Part shown: positions 35,596 to 44,394 of the stretch, piece after piece
How the letters are laid out: every line of letters starts with the position of its first letter
Position numbering within the stretch: position 1 is the first letter of the stretch
From: Parapedobacter koreensis
GTDB lineage: Bacteria; Bacteroidota; Bacteroidia; Sphingobacteriales; Sphingobacteriaceae
NCBI RefSeq assembly: GCF_900109365.1
Contig: NZ_FNZR01000005.1
Span: forward strand, 62,001-126,000
DNA length: 64,000 nucleotides
Direction of reading: 5' to 3'
Notes under the pieces: generated by a model
Told to the model about the DNA's origin: nothing
The model's input: the letters and a program-made list of their open reading frames with translations, nothing else
The model's database searches: none
Translations under genes and position numbers: made by a program

Positions 35596-36680
35596 CCACC
35601 GTTTTTTATGCGTTTCTTCAATACCCGTTCATACAAATCATCCGCTGCACGTTTCACCTGTTTCGCCAGCCCCTCCCCTTCGTAAGGCACCTCATAGTCG
35701 GGCACCGTGGCCAGCATATCCCCGAGCTTATTATGCACCTTATGCAGGTCACTGTTTATTGGGAACTTTTGCTGCACGGCCATCTGATAAGCCCGCTCCA
35801 ACCAACCGTGTTCATCAAGGTAGCGCATGGCCTCATCGCTCTCCACTACCCTGCCGAGTTTCCGGATATCTGAGTCTACATAAGACAGCGCCGGACGCAA
35901 ACCTTTTTCCTTATTGCCATGCAGCCAATTAAGCAGACGGCCAACATTTGCCAGATTCAGCGCCGCAGCAGCAAAACCGTCCAAGCTCTCCATGCCGACA
36001 AAGCGCTGGATGCGCTCATCCTGCAACGTTTTCGCCAACAACGAATAATAGATTGTTTTCCGTTCCATCTGCCGCCGGTTCCATATCCCTGCTTTTTCAG
36101 CTGCTGCGATCAGCCTATAAGGGGTCATAAATCTATTGAATTCCCACCTCCCTATTCCCAAGTAATTTGCCACTTGATAATCTGATACCAAGTAACTGTC
36201 CGTCACCCGATGAAAAAATGAAGCCCTGGTATAACTATCCCAATTTTCCGTACCCATGCCATGCCGCTGCGCCAAAAGCGGCCACACCAATTGCCGGTCA
36301 GCTACGATGATGACCGGAATCTGCGTTAAACTTTCCAGCAATTCCGACGTAGGTTTATGCAGCCAATCTGGATAATAGTGTGCATAACGCTCATGGTCTA
36401 AAATCGCGCGCACGGCGGCCAGCCGGCGATTTCCATCAAGCACGGTATAACGCGAACCTGTGGGAACGACTAACAGCGGCTCCGCTTCGAAATACGCTCC
36501 CGAGACAATGGCCGCTATCAGGCTTCTTATACCATGCATCTCGCATAGCACGGTAAACGGGTCAAACGGCTCTGTTGTACGCTCACTTCTCCAAGAAGTG
36601 AAACGCTGATTGTCCTTGTCAAAGTCAAGCAAATGCGTGCCCACATAGCGGTTTGGTAATCGGTCAAAAAGTTTGGTCAT
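35592..36680 (-). CDS. ParB/sulfiredoxin-fold DNA-binding protein
   Basis: About 362 residues from the ATG at 36680 (the longer reading to 36731 needs a GTG and enters the operator). Residues ~40-110 have the ParB-like core LLVVPTGSRYTVLDGNRRLAAVRAIL, where D-G-N-R-R is the nucleotide/DNA-contact box. A helical middle (YQVANYLGIGRWEFNRFM) is HTH-like. It is a non-partition ParB relative such as those in defence or restriction-linked loci. Divergent from an XRE-DUF2075 operon with shared operators. Confidence 0.72.
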   Translation of the reverse strand: MTKLFDRLPNRYVGTHLLDFDKDNQRFTSWRSERTTEPFDPFTVLCEMHGIRSLIAAIVSGAYFEAEPLLVVPTGSRYTVLDGNRRLAAVRAILDHERYAHYYPDWLHKPTSELLESLTQIPVIIVADRQLVWPLLAQRHGMGTENWDSYTRASFFHRVTDSYLVSDYQVANYLGIGRWEFNRFMTPYRLIAAAEKAGIWNRRQMERKTIYYSLLAKTLQDERIQRFVGMESLDGFAAAALNLANVGRLLNWLHGNKEKGLRPALSYVDSDIRKLGRVVESDEAMRYLDEHGWLERAYQMAVQQKFPINSDLHKVHNKLGDMLATVPDYEVPYEGEGLAKQVKRAADDLYERVLKKRIKNGG

Positions 36681-36735
36681 CACGGTATAAAAGGTTTCAT
36701 TAGTAATGCGCGACAAATTTAAAAAATTCACTTAA

Positions 36736-36754
36736 AGTCTAATAGACTATAGTC
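36736..36754. promoter_or_regulatory. Overlapping palindromes resembling restriction controller C-boxes
   Basis: AGTCTA-A-TAGACT (36736-36748) overlaps the perfect palindrome GACTATAGTC (36745-36754). Operators of restriction-modification controller proteins typically contain GACT...AGTC pairs. The site lies 22 nt before the ATG of a small XRE regulator and 56 nt before the ParB-like gene, so that regulator probably controls both directions. Confidence 0.6.
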
Positions 36755-36775
36755 GAATTGTTGGGAACTTTAGGG

Positions 36776-36994
36776 ATGGATATAAAAACCAAAGTAGGAG
36801 CAAGATTACGAGACGTCCGATTGACAAAAAAACTAACCCAAGAGAAAGTTTCTTTCGACTCCGACATTGATAAGTCATACATCAGTGAGGTAGAAAACGG
36901 GAGGCGCAATATTTCAATCGTAAACCTTGAAAAGCTCGCCGTTACACTGGGCATTTCATTAAAGGACTTTTTTAATACCGCTGATTTTTCCTAA
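36776..36994 (+). CDS. XRE-family regulator, controller-protein-like
   Basis: 72 residues from the ATG at 36776. A single HTH: VGARLRDVRLTKKLTQEKVS, then DKSYISEVENGRRNISIVNL and EKLAVTLGISLKDFF. Size and R-N-I-S-x-x-N-L-E-K-L match C proteins of restriction-modification systems, which bind GACT...AGTC sites as found just upstream. It probably autoregulates and times expression of the DUF2075 gene 60 nt downstream. Confidence 0.8.
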   Translation: MDIKTKVGARLRDVRLTKKLTQEKVSFDSDIDKSYISEVENGRRNISIVNLEKLAVTLGISLKDFFNTADFS

Positions 36995-37054
36995 AGCCAT
37001 GCCAATTTCCAAACCCCGAAGACGACCGGAGCAATCATCACATTAAAACCATCC

Positions 37055-39034
37055 ATGACTCGCGCATACTATTCCGACACGATCGCTGGTTTTTTGCAGA
37101 CGTCTGATGAAGCCTTACTTGGCCATCTGACCCAGCAAACTACGTTTAATGTAGAGCTTACTCAGCGCGGAGCGTGGCAGCAGCAAATCCGTATCCTCAA
37201 AGCAGTGTTGGTCGCCTATCCTACCGGCCATTTATTTCTCGAATATGATATTCCCCGTATGGGGCGGCGTATCGATGCGGTAATTATCATCGCCAACGCT
37301 GTATTGGTCATTGAGTTTAAAGTAGGCGATACCGCTTTTCATAGGTATGCCATTGATCAAGTGTGGGACTATGCCCTTGATCTCAAAAACTTCCACAGGC
37401 CCAGTCACAAAGTTTTTATTGCGCCTATCTTGGTAGCTACTGCTGCACCGGAGGCGCTTCTTGCCATCAGTACCAGCCTTCACAATGATAACGTCTTGAC
37501 CCCTATTTGGTGCAATAAAGTGCAGCTGCCACAAGCCATCGAGCAAGCGCTGTTTTTTGCAGAAGGGGCCAACATCGATCCGCAAGCTTGGGCCAGCGGG
37601 CCTTACTCCCCTACGCCTACCATCATCGAAGCCGCAGCCGCGCTGTATGCCAACCATACTGTTGCAGACATCACCCGCCGTGGTGCTGAAGAAGAAAATC
37701 TTAATGAGACGAGCATGGCCGTTAGCGAGGTTATCAGCCAGGCCAAACAACTGGGCAAAAAGGCCCTTTGCTTTGTCACCGGCGTGCCAGGTGCGGGCAA
37801 AACGTTGGTGGGGCTCAATATCGTTACACAACATCTCGATAGCGAAAGCAGCACCTCCAGCGTATTCCTTTCCGGCAATGGCCCATTGGTAGCCGTCTTG
37901 CGCGAGGCGCTCACACGCGATAAAGTACGGCGAGGACGCGAAGCAGGCCACAAAATAAGCAAATCAAAAGCAGGCCGTGAGGTAAAGCTTTTTATTCAAA
38001 ATGTACATCACTTCCGAGATGATTGCTTAGCCGACCCCAACCCACCGCATGATCACGTGGCCATATTCGACGAAGCACAGCGCGCTTGGGACCATCGGCA
38101 GACCGCCAGCTTCATGGCGCGCAAAAAGAACCAGCCCAACTTTGCTCATTCCGAGTCAGCATTTCTCATTTCGTGTTTAGACCGGCATCCCGACTGGGCT
38201 GTCATCGTCTGCTTGGTAGGCGGCGGCCAAGAGATCAATACCGGCGAGGCAGGTATTAGTGAGTGGATTGTGTCGCTCAATCGTTCATTCCCCCATTGGG
38301 AAGTATACGTATCCGACCAATTGACCGATAGCGAGTATGCCGCGGGCGATGCCTTACGCTTACTCGCCCAGTATCAAGCAAAGGTGCATTACAAGCCGGA
38401 GCTACACCTATCGGTATCCATGCGGTCTTATCGGGCCGAGTACCTGTCGCTCATGGTCAAGCAGCTGTTGGATCTACAGCCTGAAGCTGCCCGAGCTACT
38501 TGGCAGCATATCAAAGACAATTACCCCATTGTGCTCACGCGCGATGCGCAAAAGGCCAAGCAGTGGCTCAAGCAACGGGCACGAGGCAATGAACGGTACG
38601 GTATCGTGGTATCGTCGCAAGCTTACCGACTAAGACCTTACGCAATCGATGTGCGCGTACCGATAGACCCTGTCCATTGGTTTCTGGATGATAAGGATGA
38701 CGTCCGTTCGTCGTATTATTTAGAAGACGTCGCTACCGAGTTTCAGGTACAGGGCTTAGAGCTGGATTGGGCTTGCGTTACGTGGGATGCGGATTTTAGG
38801 CATCACGCCGATGGGTGGCAGACCTTCGCTTTCAAGGGTAGCCGCTGGGAGCGTGTGCTCAAAGCTGAACGCAAGCAATACCTCAAAAATGCGTATCGCG
38901 TGTTGCTTACTCGCGCACGCCAAGGCATGGTCATCGTGGTACCAAAAGGTGACCCGGAAGACCATACACGGAGCGAAGCGTTTTATGATGGTACGTATGA
39001 ATATTTGAAAGGAATCGGTTTCCCTGCATTATGA
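37055..39034 (+). CDS. DUF2075 (Schlafen-like) helicase/NTPase with N-terminal PD-(D/E)XK nuclease
   Basis: 659 residues. Nuclease domain ~1-165: E63, D74, the E87-F-K89 signature (LVIEFKVG) and a Q102-x-x-x-Y motif as in RecB-type nucleases. SF1-like NTPase ~235-650: Walker A GVPGAGKT (243-250), Walker [11 protein letters not shown] (DEAQ 339-342), later motifs with [21 protein letters not shown] and [14 protein letters not shown] nuclease-helicase of this layout is expected to attack nucleic acids in defence. Downstream of the C-like regulator, facing away from the ParB-like gene. Confidence 0.82.
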   Translation: MTRAYYSDTIAGFLQTSDEALLGHLTQQTTFNVELTQRGAWQQQIRILKAVLVAYPTGHLFLEYDIPRMGRRIDAVIIIANAVLVIEFKVGDTAFHRYAIDQVWDYALDLKNFHRPSHKVFIAPILVATAAPEALLAISTSLHNDNVLTPIWCNKVQLPQAIEQALFFAEGANIDPQAWASGPYSPTPTIIEAAAALYANHTVADITRRGAEEENLNETSMAVSEVISQAKQLGKKALCFVTGVPGAGKTLVGLNIVTQHLDSESSTSSVFLSGNGPLVAVLREALTRDKVRRGREAGHKISKSKAGREVKLFIQNVHHFRDDCLADPNPPHDHVAIFDEAQRAWDHRQTASFMARKKNQPNFAHSESAFLISCLDRHPDWAVIVCLVGGGQEINTGEAGISEWIVSLNRSFPHWEVYVSDQLTDSEYAAGDALRLLAQYQAKVHYKPELHLSVSMRSYRAEYLSLMVKQLLDLQPEAARATWQHIKDNYPIVLTRDAQKAKQWLKQRARGNERYGIVVSSQAYRLRPYAIDVRVPIDPVHWFLDDKDDVRSSYYLEDVATEFQVQGLELDWACVTWDADFRHHADGWQTFAFKGSRWERVLKAERKQYLKNAYRVLLTRARQGMVIVVPKGDPEDHTRSEAFYDGTYEYLKGIGFPAL

Positions 39035-39063
39035 GAGCGTCGTTTTAGTTCTTGCCGAGTTAT

Positions 39064-39102
39064 TTAACCATTTTTATAGATTCCTTTTATCGCCGTGTAC
39101 AT
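39064..39102 (-). pseudogene. 5' fragment of an antitoxin gene
   Basis: Reads MYTAIKGIYKNG then stop. The ~33 nt around the start are identical to the beginning of the broken antitoxin at 44160-44392 (MYTAIKGIYESGKITF). The rest is gone. It lies just after the DUF2075 gene in the 215-nt gap to the next gene. Confidence 0.5.
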
Positions 39103-39160
39103 AGCTATATCCTTTAAGCAAAAATAAATTAAGATAAGCTATATAAGGAATCGGCCTATA

Positions 39161-39182
39161 AAATACCCATTTCTAGGTATTG
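39161..39182. promoter_or_regulatory. AATACC...GGTATT inverted repeat
   Basis: AATACC-CATTTCTA-GGTATT, about 70 nt before the gene at 39250. The same motif with longer arms is at 42888-42909 and a related TACCC...GGGTA repeat precedes sspB. Coordinates are accurate to one or two bases. Possible operator or hairpin. Confidence 0.4.
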
Positions 39183-39249
39183 TAAAAACCACTATACAGC
39201 CCTACCTTTATTTATAGTTTGTAGTTACCATCTAAACTAATTATCCGAA

Positions 39250-40761
39250 ATGGTTAGACCTAAGCGATTCTCCACTAATATTTTATCAATAATCTTCTTT
39301 ACACAATTTTGCTACAAGACGTCAAATGCGCAAATAAATCCTACACAGATTTCAAGCAGAATCGACTCGCTTATCTTTCTTCATTTAAAATCATCTCAAC
39401 AAGCTGATGATTTACTTATTGAACGGAAGAATGATGATAAAACCTTTACTAGGCCGACTTATAAGAAATACATAGAAGAGAAACTAACCTATCTGACTTA
39501 TGATCGAGGAACATTTCCCATAGGAACATCAGCTAGCTTAAATATCAAAGAAAACCAAACCATTTTAGATTTATCTATAGCAAGAAAATTTCAGAATGAA
39601 GACATATTAAAAAGATTATTAGTGTTAAGTTTTGGTCTGCAATCAACATTTGGTAATGGGGTCAGCAATCTATTTAGTGGTAGCGATGTTAATTCAGGCA
39701 CCGTTTTTTCCTTGTCTTTTGCACTTTTCCCCAGAACAGCAACATATAAAAAGGTTTTGTCTGGATTTACTCCTCCTCATGGCGAGTTTAAAAAAGCTCG
39801 TTACGACCTATTTACCGATAGATTAGCGAAATTTAAGAACGACTTCTTCCACCAACACACTGAAAGTCTACCCCAAAAGTACCACGCAGCACTGTTGCGT
39901 TGGATCGATATTAACAAAACTCTTATCCGCTTTACTAATAAATCTGACTATACACTCATTAAGGAAAAGGAAGAAATTGAAACATTTTTTAAAAGCCACC
40001 AACTACTTGATTCAACTGCATCACATATATCGAAAACAACATATAACAAGTTTTTGAACGAACTTTACAAACTAGAAATAGAAAATCCCACATGGGAATG
40101 GGAAAAACTAACTTGGTTTAGCGGCGGTATTACTTACCGCCAGACGGCTTATTCCACTTTTGACGGGTCATTATTAATAGAAAAGCAGTTCGACGAACAA
40201 CGCGCCAGCCTGATTTCAGGAACAATTACCATAAATCATTATAAAGAAAGGGTTTGGGAAGACGGTCTCTTTCGAACCCAGTATTTTAATTTCAGCTATC
40301 AACCAAATGTCACAAATAATTATGAAAAGTTAAGAAATCAGACATTTGAATCTGGGACTTTGAAAGACAGTGTTATAGGGAAAATAACCTTCTTACAAAA
40401 TGAATACACGGCTAAAGACGTCACTGGCATCGAATACAAGACAAGAGTAGATCATACCCTCTCCGGAAATTATACGGCAATGTTAGGGGAAAAGAAAGCT
40501 TTTGGAGGAAATATTATTGCTAAGGCTACGTTCTCACCTATTTCTAAACCGGAATACCATTTGCATTTTGGCAGCATAATAAGGTTTATTAATAACAAAT
40601 ATGATCCCACCGAGAAAATTTCTGAAGCAAAGGTCAATATCGAGGTTTTCTTAGAGTTGCCTGATCTTATCGATTCGAGGGGCTCTAATACAGGCGGTTG
40701 GAAAAGGCGTATTATTGGAGTTAATACAAGTATACCATTCAAAAGATTATTATTCAAATAA
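39250..40761 (+). CDS. Exported protein with beta-rich C-terminus, unknown (A/T-rich)
   Basis: 503 residues with an N-terminal signal-like segment (ILSIIFFTQFC...TSNAQ). The N-terminal half is helical and Lys/Glu-rich; from ~110 and again ~330 on there are alternating strands (LDLSIARKFQ, FNFSYQPNVTNNYEKL, HFGSIIRFINNKYD) as in outer-membrane barrels. No family recognised. Base composition is visibly more A/T-rich than the DUF2075 gene before it, which suggests recent transfer. Confidence 0.55.
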   Translation: MVRPKRFSTNILSIIFFTQFCYKTSNAQINPTQISSRIDSLIFLHLKSSQQADDLLIERKNDDKTFTRPTYKKYIEEKLTYLTYDRGTFPIGTSASLNIKENQTILDLSIARKFQNEDILKRLLVLSFGLQSTFGNGVSNLFSGSDVNSGTVFSLSFALFPRTATYKKVLSGFTPPHGEFKKARYDLFTDRLAKFKNDFFHQHTESLPQKYHAALLRWIDINKTLIRFTNKSDYTLIKEKEEIETFFKSHQLLDSTASHISKTTYNKFLNELYKLEIENPTWEWEKLTWFSGGITYRQTAYSTFDGSLLIEKQFDEQRASLISGTITINHYKERVWEDGLFRTQYFNFSYQPNVTNNYEKLRNQTFESGTLKDSVIGKITFLQNEYTAKDVTGIEYKTRVDHTLSGNYTAMLGEKKAFGGNIIAKATFSPISKPEYHLHFGSIIRFINNKYDPTEKISEAKVNIEVFLELPDLIDSRGSNTGGWKRRIIGVNTSIPFKRLLFK

Positions 40762-40769
40762 CGATAGCT

Positions 40770-40979
40770 ATGAAAAAGCGTACAATCTTAAGTGTTTTCT
40801 ACCCATCCGAGGGTGCCTCACTTCAATTTGCAGATGCGGAATATTTCGTGGAAGCGCGACCCAAAAAAAAGTGGCGAACAGTTGCCGGACCATTCTCAGA
40901 CAGAAAATCTGCCGAAGATTTTGCAAAACAATATTGTACAGATAATAATGTGGAAACTAGGGTAGTAGTATACAACTAA
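40770..40979 (+). CDS. Small SPOR-like protein, unknown
   Basis: 69 residues: MKKRTILSVFYPSEGASLQF, then ARPKKKWRTVAGPFSDRKSA and EDFAKQYC...TRVVVYN. G-P-F-x-x-x-x-x-A-x-x-x-A resembles the SPOR repeat core, without export signal. It follows the preceding gene by 8 nt and may be coupled to it. Confidence 0.5.
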   Translation: MKKRTILSVFYPSEGASLQFADAEYFVEARPKKKWRTVAGPFSDRKSAEDFAKQYCTDNNVETRVVVYN

Positions 40980-41014
40980 ACTGGGATTTAAAATCAAAAG
41001 GCACAATTTTTTGC

Positions 41015-41085
41015 AGAAATGGTCTGCAAACTATGCGACATGAACTCTATACCCGAAAAGTCCAAATGCAACTCGAAAGGTTGAT
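41015..41085 (-). pseudogene. Relic of the STAS-like gene
   Basis: Minus-strand reading contains LDFSGIEFMSHSLQT, matching LDFSGIEFISRSFADQ of the intact copies; at DNA level ATGGTCTGCAAA and ATACCCGAAAAGTCCAA are shared. Only ~70 nt survive. The rest of the 300-nt gap 40980-41279 holds nothing recognisable. Confidence 0.6.
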
Positions 41086-41279
41086 GAGTTTAAATTTCAG
41101 GCCCAAACATCCGTTTAGCCTTGCTTTCCTGACAACTTCTTGATCATTGCTTTGTACAAAGTTATAATTTTTCTCTTTGTTATAAGTCCCCTCACTACCT
41201 GATCTTAGTCAAACAACACAAACTGTCATAATAGTGAATAACCCCATTTTTTCACTATCTTCACCAAAAGATTTTTTAC

Positions 41280-41879
41280 ATGACCTACAATCCACCATTC
41301 CATCGCATCCCCATCCTTTTGTTTATTTTTTTGCTTTATACCTTAGTCGCTATGGCCCAAGATACGGCAGCACTTGTAACACAAGTCCGACTGATGGGCA
41401 CCGTCACCCAAGAGAAAAATTACGGAGCCATCGCCGATCAGACCCATACAGCACTCGTCAACGCAATGGGTGGGCGTGAAGAAATGCTGGCGTTTATTGC
41501 TGCTGGTATGGAAGACATGGCCGCCAACGGCATCCGTATTGATAGCGTCTATTTCGGCGATCCGGGCAACTTTCAACAAAACGAGGATATTGTATACGCC
41601 TTCATTCCTCAGGTGCTCGTCATGACGATTCCCCAGCCGGATCAAAAAATGATTGTTCTATCCATGTTAATGGCCATAAGCGATGACGGCGGCAACCGCT
41701 GGACATTCGTAGACGCCACGGGGCTTGACGATGCTAAACTCGAATATCTATTCCCGGATTTCCAGGGCAACGTCCCCCGCCCATTTACAGGCAAGCCAAT
41801 TGTGCTTCCGGAATCGGAAGTAACATCACAACTCCAACGCATTTGGTCCATATTGCGGGATGCCGACACGCCGAAGTAA
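41280..41879 (+). CDS. Exported hypothetical protein
   Basis: 199 residues with a signal peptide (ILLFIFLLYTLVAMAQ). The mature part begins DTAALVTQVRLMGTVTQEKN, then has strand-rich sections (VYAFIPQVLVMTIP, KMIVLSMLMAISDDGGNRWTFVDATG). It ends in QLQRIWSILRDADTPK. The fold may be NTF2-like, but no family is assigned. It converges with the next gene. Confidence 0.6.
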   Translation: MTYNPPFHRIPILLFIFLLYTLVAMAQDTAALVTQVRLMGTVTQEKNYGAIADQTHTALVNAMGGREEMLAFIAAGMEDMAANGIRIDSVYFGDPGNFQQNEDIVYAFIPQVLVMTIPQPDQKMIVLSMLMAISDDGGNRWTFVDATGLDDAKLEYLFPDFQGNVPRPFTGKPIVLPESEVTSQLQRIWSILRDADTPK

Positions 41880-41927
41880 CCTATACCAAGGCGTCGCGCT
41901 ACGGCTTCCAGACGGAGAAATATTAAA

Positions 41928-42779
41928 TCAGCGGAAAAAGACATTATTTTCTGTGAGCAGTAATACATTCTCTTCACAGGCCACCACTTCTGCATTAATT
42001 TCAGCGTACTTCGCCCGGCTTCCGTCAGACGGGACAGATCGGATGTTCAATTTGTAATCCATAATTGTGTTGGCGTATTCCTCGTTCTGTGCCCGCTTTG
42101 ATACATGCAGTAACGGTGTCCGGCCATCTTGGCCCGCGTTCAGAAACATGTTGATGGAATAACCACTCGCATAAACGTATTGAGCGGCCGTCGCATTTAC
42201 GATTTCAATGGGGATTCCCGTCTGGTTTATGATTCTCAGCTTACCCCCTGAATAGAAGCTTGTCGAATACTTCGTCTCACAGTTACCCGGCTCAATCGCC
42301 ACCGCTGGCGCCTTGCTCGTAACGTAAACTATACCGACCGAATCGTTTCTCAGGAGCAACGAATCGGGATTCATGTTGTTTAAAGCGTTTTTTAAGTTTT
42401 CCGCTTGGGTAGCAAACCGTATCACAGTTTCCCTATCCACCACGTACAGTTCGTTCCTTATCATATCATATCCAAGCCCAATAGAATCCAGCTTGCTTAG
42501 TATCTCATCCTGAGATGAGATTATCTCATTGTTCAGCGCTAAAACTTCATTCCTGTGCTGTTGTTCACGGGCCGCTTTTTCATTTTCGGCATTCTTGTCT
42601 AAGTACCCTTTAAAGGCCAACAATAATAAGTTCAGTGCCAGCAGTGTAATAATAAAAATATTCCTCAGAGACCACCTTTTGCCTCCTACGCCTTTTACCG
42701 GGTAGAAGGAAAAAAAAGAAAGCGCAGTGCTTAGGATCGCCAATCCGATGATGATGGAAGTGTCGAGTTGAGATATCAT
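41928..42779 (-). CDS. Membrane-anchored coiled-coil protein, unknown
   Basis: 283 residues. Two N-terminal transmembrane helices (IIIGLAILSTALSFFSFY and IFIITLLALNLLLLAF), then a charged coiled-coil (~60-140), then a beta-rich C-terminal domain (LRIINQTGIPIEIVNATAAQ, MDYKLNIRSVPSDG). No family recognised. On the minus strand; its upstream gap carries a hairpin and repeat copy D. Confidence 0.6.
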   Translation of the reverse strand: MISQLDTSIIIGLAILSTALSFFSFYPVKGVGGKRWSLRNIFIITLLALNLLLLAFKGYLDKNAENEKAAREQQHRNEVLALNNEIISSQDEILSKLDSIGLGYDMIRNELYVVDRETVIRFATQAENLKNALNNMNPDSLLLRNDSVGIVYVTSKAPAVAIEPGNCETKYSTSFYSGGKLRIINQTGIPIEIVNATAAQYVYASGYSINMFLNAGQDGRTPLLHVSKRAQNEEYANTIMDYKLNIRSVPSDGSRAKYAEINAEVVACEENVLLLTENNVFFR

Positions 42780-42887
42780 GATGATTTAGGATAAGTCAGG
42801 TTCGTTATTAATAATGCTTACATTTACGGCTCTCTCCGTTGTACGGAGTTTATCTTTCGTAAAGAAACGGATAATCATTTGAAGTTG

Positions 42888-42909
42888 AAATACCCATTTC
42901 TGGGTATTT
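42888..42909. promoter_or_regulatory. AAATACCCA-TTTC-TGGGTATTT hairpin
   Basis: A perfect 9-bp inverted repeat in the 490-nt gap between the coiled-coil gene and the HNH gene, about 110 nt before the coiled-coil gene. It shares the TACCC...GGGTA half-sites with the elements at 39161 and 49527. Confidence 0.5.
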
Positions 42910-43097
42910 TCAAAAATGTTCGGTTTTTGATTTTCTATTCCTTACCAGTTTATTCATAACATTCAAAACACAGCTATGAAAGCCAATTACAGTATTAGGT
43001 CTGAAATCTTACATTTGCGAATAGGATTGGCTGCTGCTTTAGTGATTAAACGAATGCTTTCGTTTACAGGAGCCCAATGAGCTGTAGCCACTCTTGT

Positions 43098-43221
43098 CCT
43101 CACCAATGCTCCCGCTCCCACCAAGCCTAGGCAAACACGCTTTTTTTGAGTAGTTTTTGTATTAGTTCCCCACATTAGTGGGACAAACCCGCTTATTCTT
43201 AGGATGACTCTCCCACTTTTG
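43098..43221 (+). repeat. Dispersed hairpin repeat, copy D (before HNH gene)
   Basis: CTCACCAATGCTCCCGCTCC, then TTTTTGTATTAGTTCCCCAC and attaGTGGGACAAACCC. The loop differs from other copies (ATTA) but the CCCAC/GTGGG stem is kept. It ends 50 nt before the HNH start. Confidence 0.7.
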
Positions 43222-43271
43222 CCACTTGCGGCCTAACTACAGGAAACGATACAAATCCCTATCTTTACGAA

Positions 43272-44173
43272 ATGGATACCGCTGCCCTCCATACTTATCT
43301 CCACGCGCTCACGCACCTCAAGCGTGCACCCACGCGGTATGGTACAGCCCCGCATAAGCCCGTATTGATGCTTACGCTCATGGAGCTGGTGGAGAAAGGC
43401 ATTGTCCTTGATAACCGTTTCGAAGCCAATGCCGAGTTGGTGGGCACATTTCTGGAAAACTGGCAGCTACTCGTCACTACGCCGCACCAAGCCGATTTTA
43501 CCCAACCATTCTACTGCCTGCAAAGTGATAAAGCTGATGGCGAATCTTTTTGGCACCAGCAAACCAAACCCGGCTGCCAAATAAGCGCATTACCCTCTTC
43601 CAAGACCCTGTAAGCCGCACTATCCTGCAAACAGCCATACTCGATACTCACTTCCCCGAGCAAAAAGCTTATTTCCTTGCGGCTAAGCACAGCGGTGAGG
43701 GTTATCTGCACGATGTGGAGGCCTATATCCTCCAAGAACCGGAGGCACAATATAAAACCATTCGCATCGACACCGAGGAGGATGTTTTTGTACGTAATAG
43801 GCTATTTAAGCGGCACATCCTTCGGCTCTACCAAAGCACTTGCGCATTTACTGGTATGCACTTGGTCTCACGGAATGGCCACAGCTTTGTAGATGCTTGT
43901 CATATTGTGCCATTCAGCGTAGGCCATGACGACCGCATTGGCAACGGCATTGCGCTGTGTCCCAATATGCACCGTGCGTTTGACCGCGGATTGCTTAGTG
44001 TAGATGAAGATTACCGGATTACCGTGTCGCCGCATTTCACGGAGGATGAAGGGCATGATTATAGTTTGAGGAAGTTACAGGGAAATCCTATCCACTATCC
44101 GCTGGCGCAAACCTATCGGCCAACACAAGAAAACTTGAAATGGCACCGAGACAATATTTTCAGGTTAGGTTAG
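43272..44173 (+). pseudogene. HNH endonuclease gene with one frameshift
   Basis: Frame 1 (43272-43613) reads MDTAALHTYLHALTHLKRAP...HKPVLMLTLMELVEKG and reaches FWHQQTKPG; frame 2 (open from 43550) continues LPNKRITLFQDPVSRTILQT to the HNH domain VDACHIVPFSVGHDDRIGNG with ALCPNMHRAFDRGLLSVDEDY. A one-base shift near 43580 separates the conserved N-terminal and HNH domains of a ~300-residue protein. Homologues are restriction-type endonucleases. It may be a decayed gene, a sequencing error, or less likely ribosomal frameshifting. Confidence 0.78.
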
Positions 44174-44392
44174 TCCTGTAATCTCTTAAGTCATCCAACG
44201 GCTCATTGAAGTCCCCCGGAAGCTTTATTTTACCTTCCAACAACCCAATCTTCACTTTCCCTTTCGGAGCCTTTTCAGCGCTGTCCTGTCCTGTGAGAAA
44301 AGTATCATTACTTCCGCTTTAGACTTTACCGGAGGCTCTTCGGTAAATGTTATCTTACCACTTTCATAGATTCCTTTTATCGCCGTGTACAT
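44160..44392 (-). pseudogene. Antitoxin gene (DUF2281-like) with frameshift
   Basis: Start reads MYTAIKGIYESGKITFTEEP and PVKSKAEVMILFSQ; after a one-base shift near 44280 the other frame continues APKGKVKIGLLEGKIKLPGD and FNEPLDDLRDY. This is the usual two-part layout of VapB/DUF2281-type antitoxins. It begins 2 nt after the KilA-N gene and overlaps the HNH gene end by 14 nt. No toxin gene follows. Confidence 0.65.
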
Positions 44393-44394
44393 AG

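Noticed and set aside
42974-43078. 34-codon frame MKANYSIRSEILHL... before repeat copy D
   Set aside because: Too short, no homologue recognised, and it runs into the repeat; cannot be supported as a gene.
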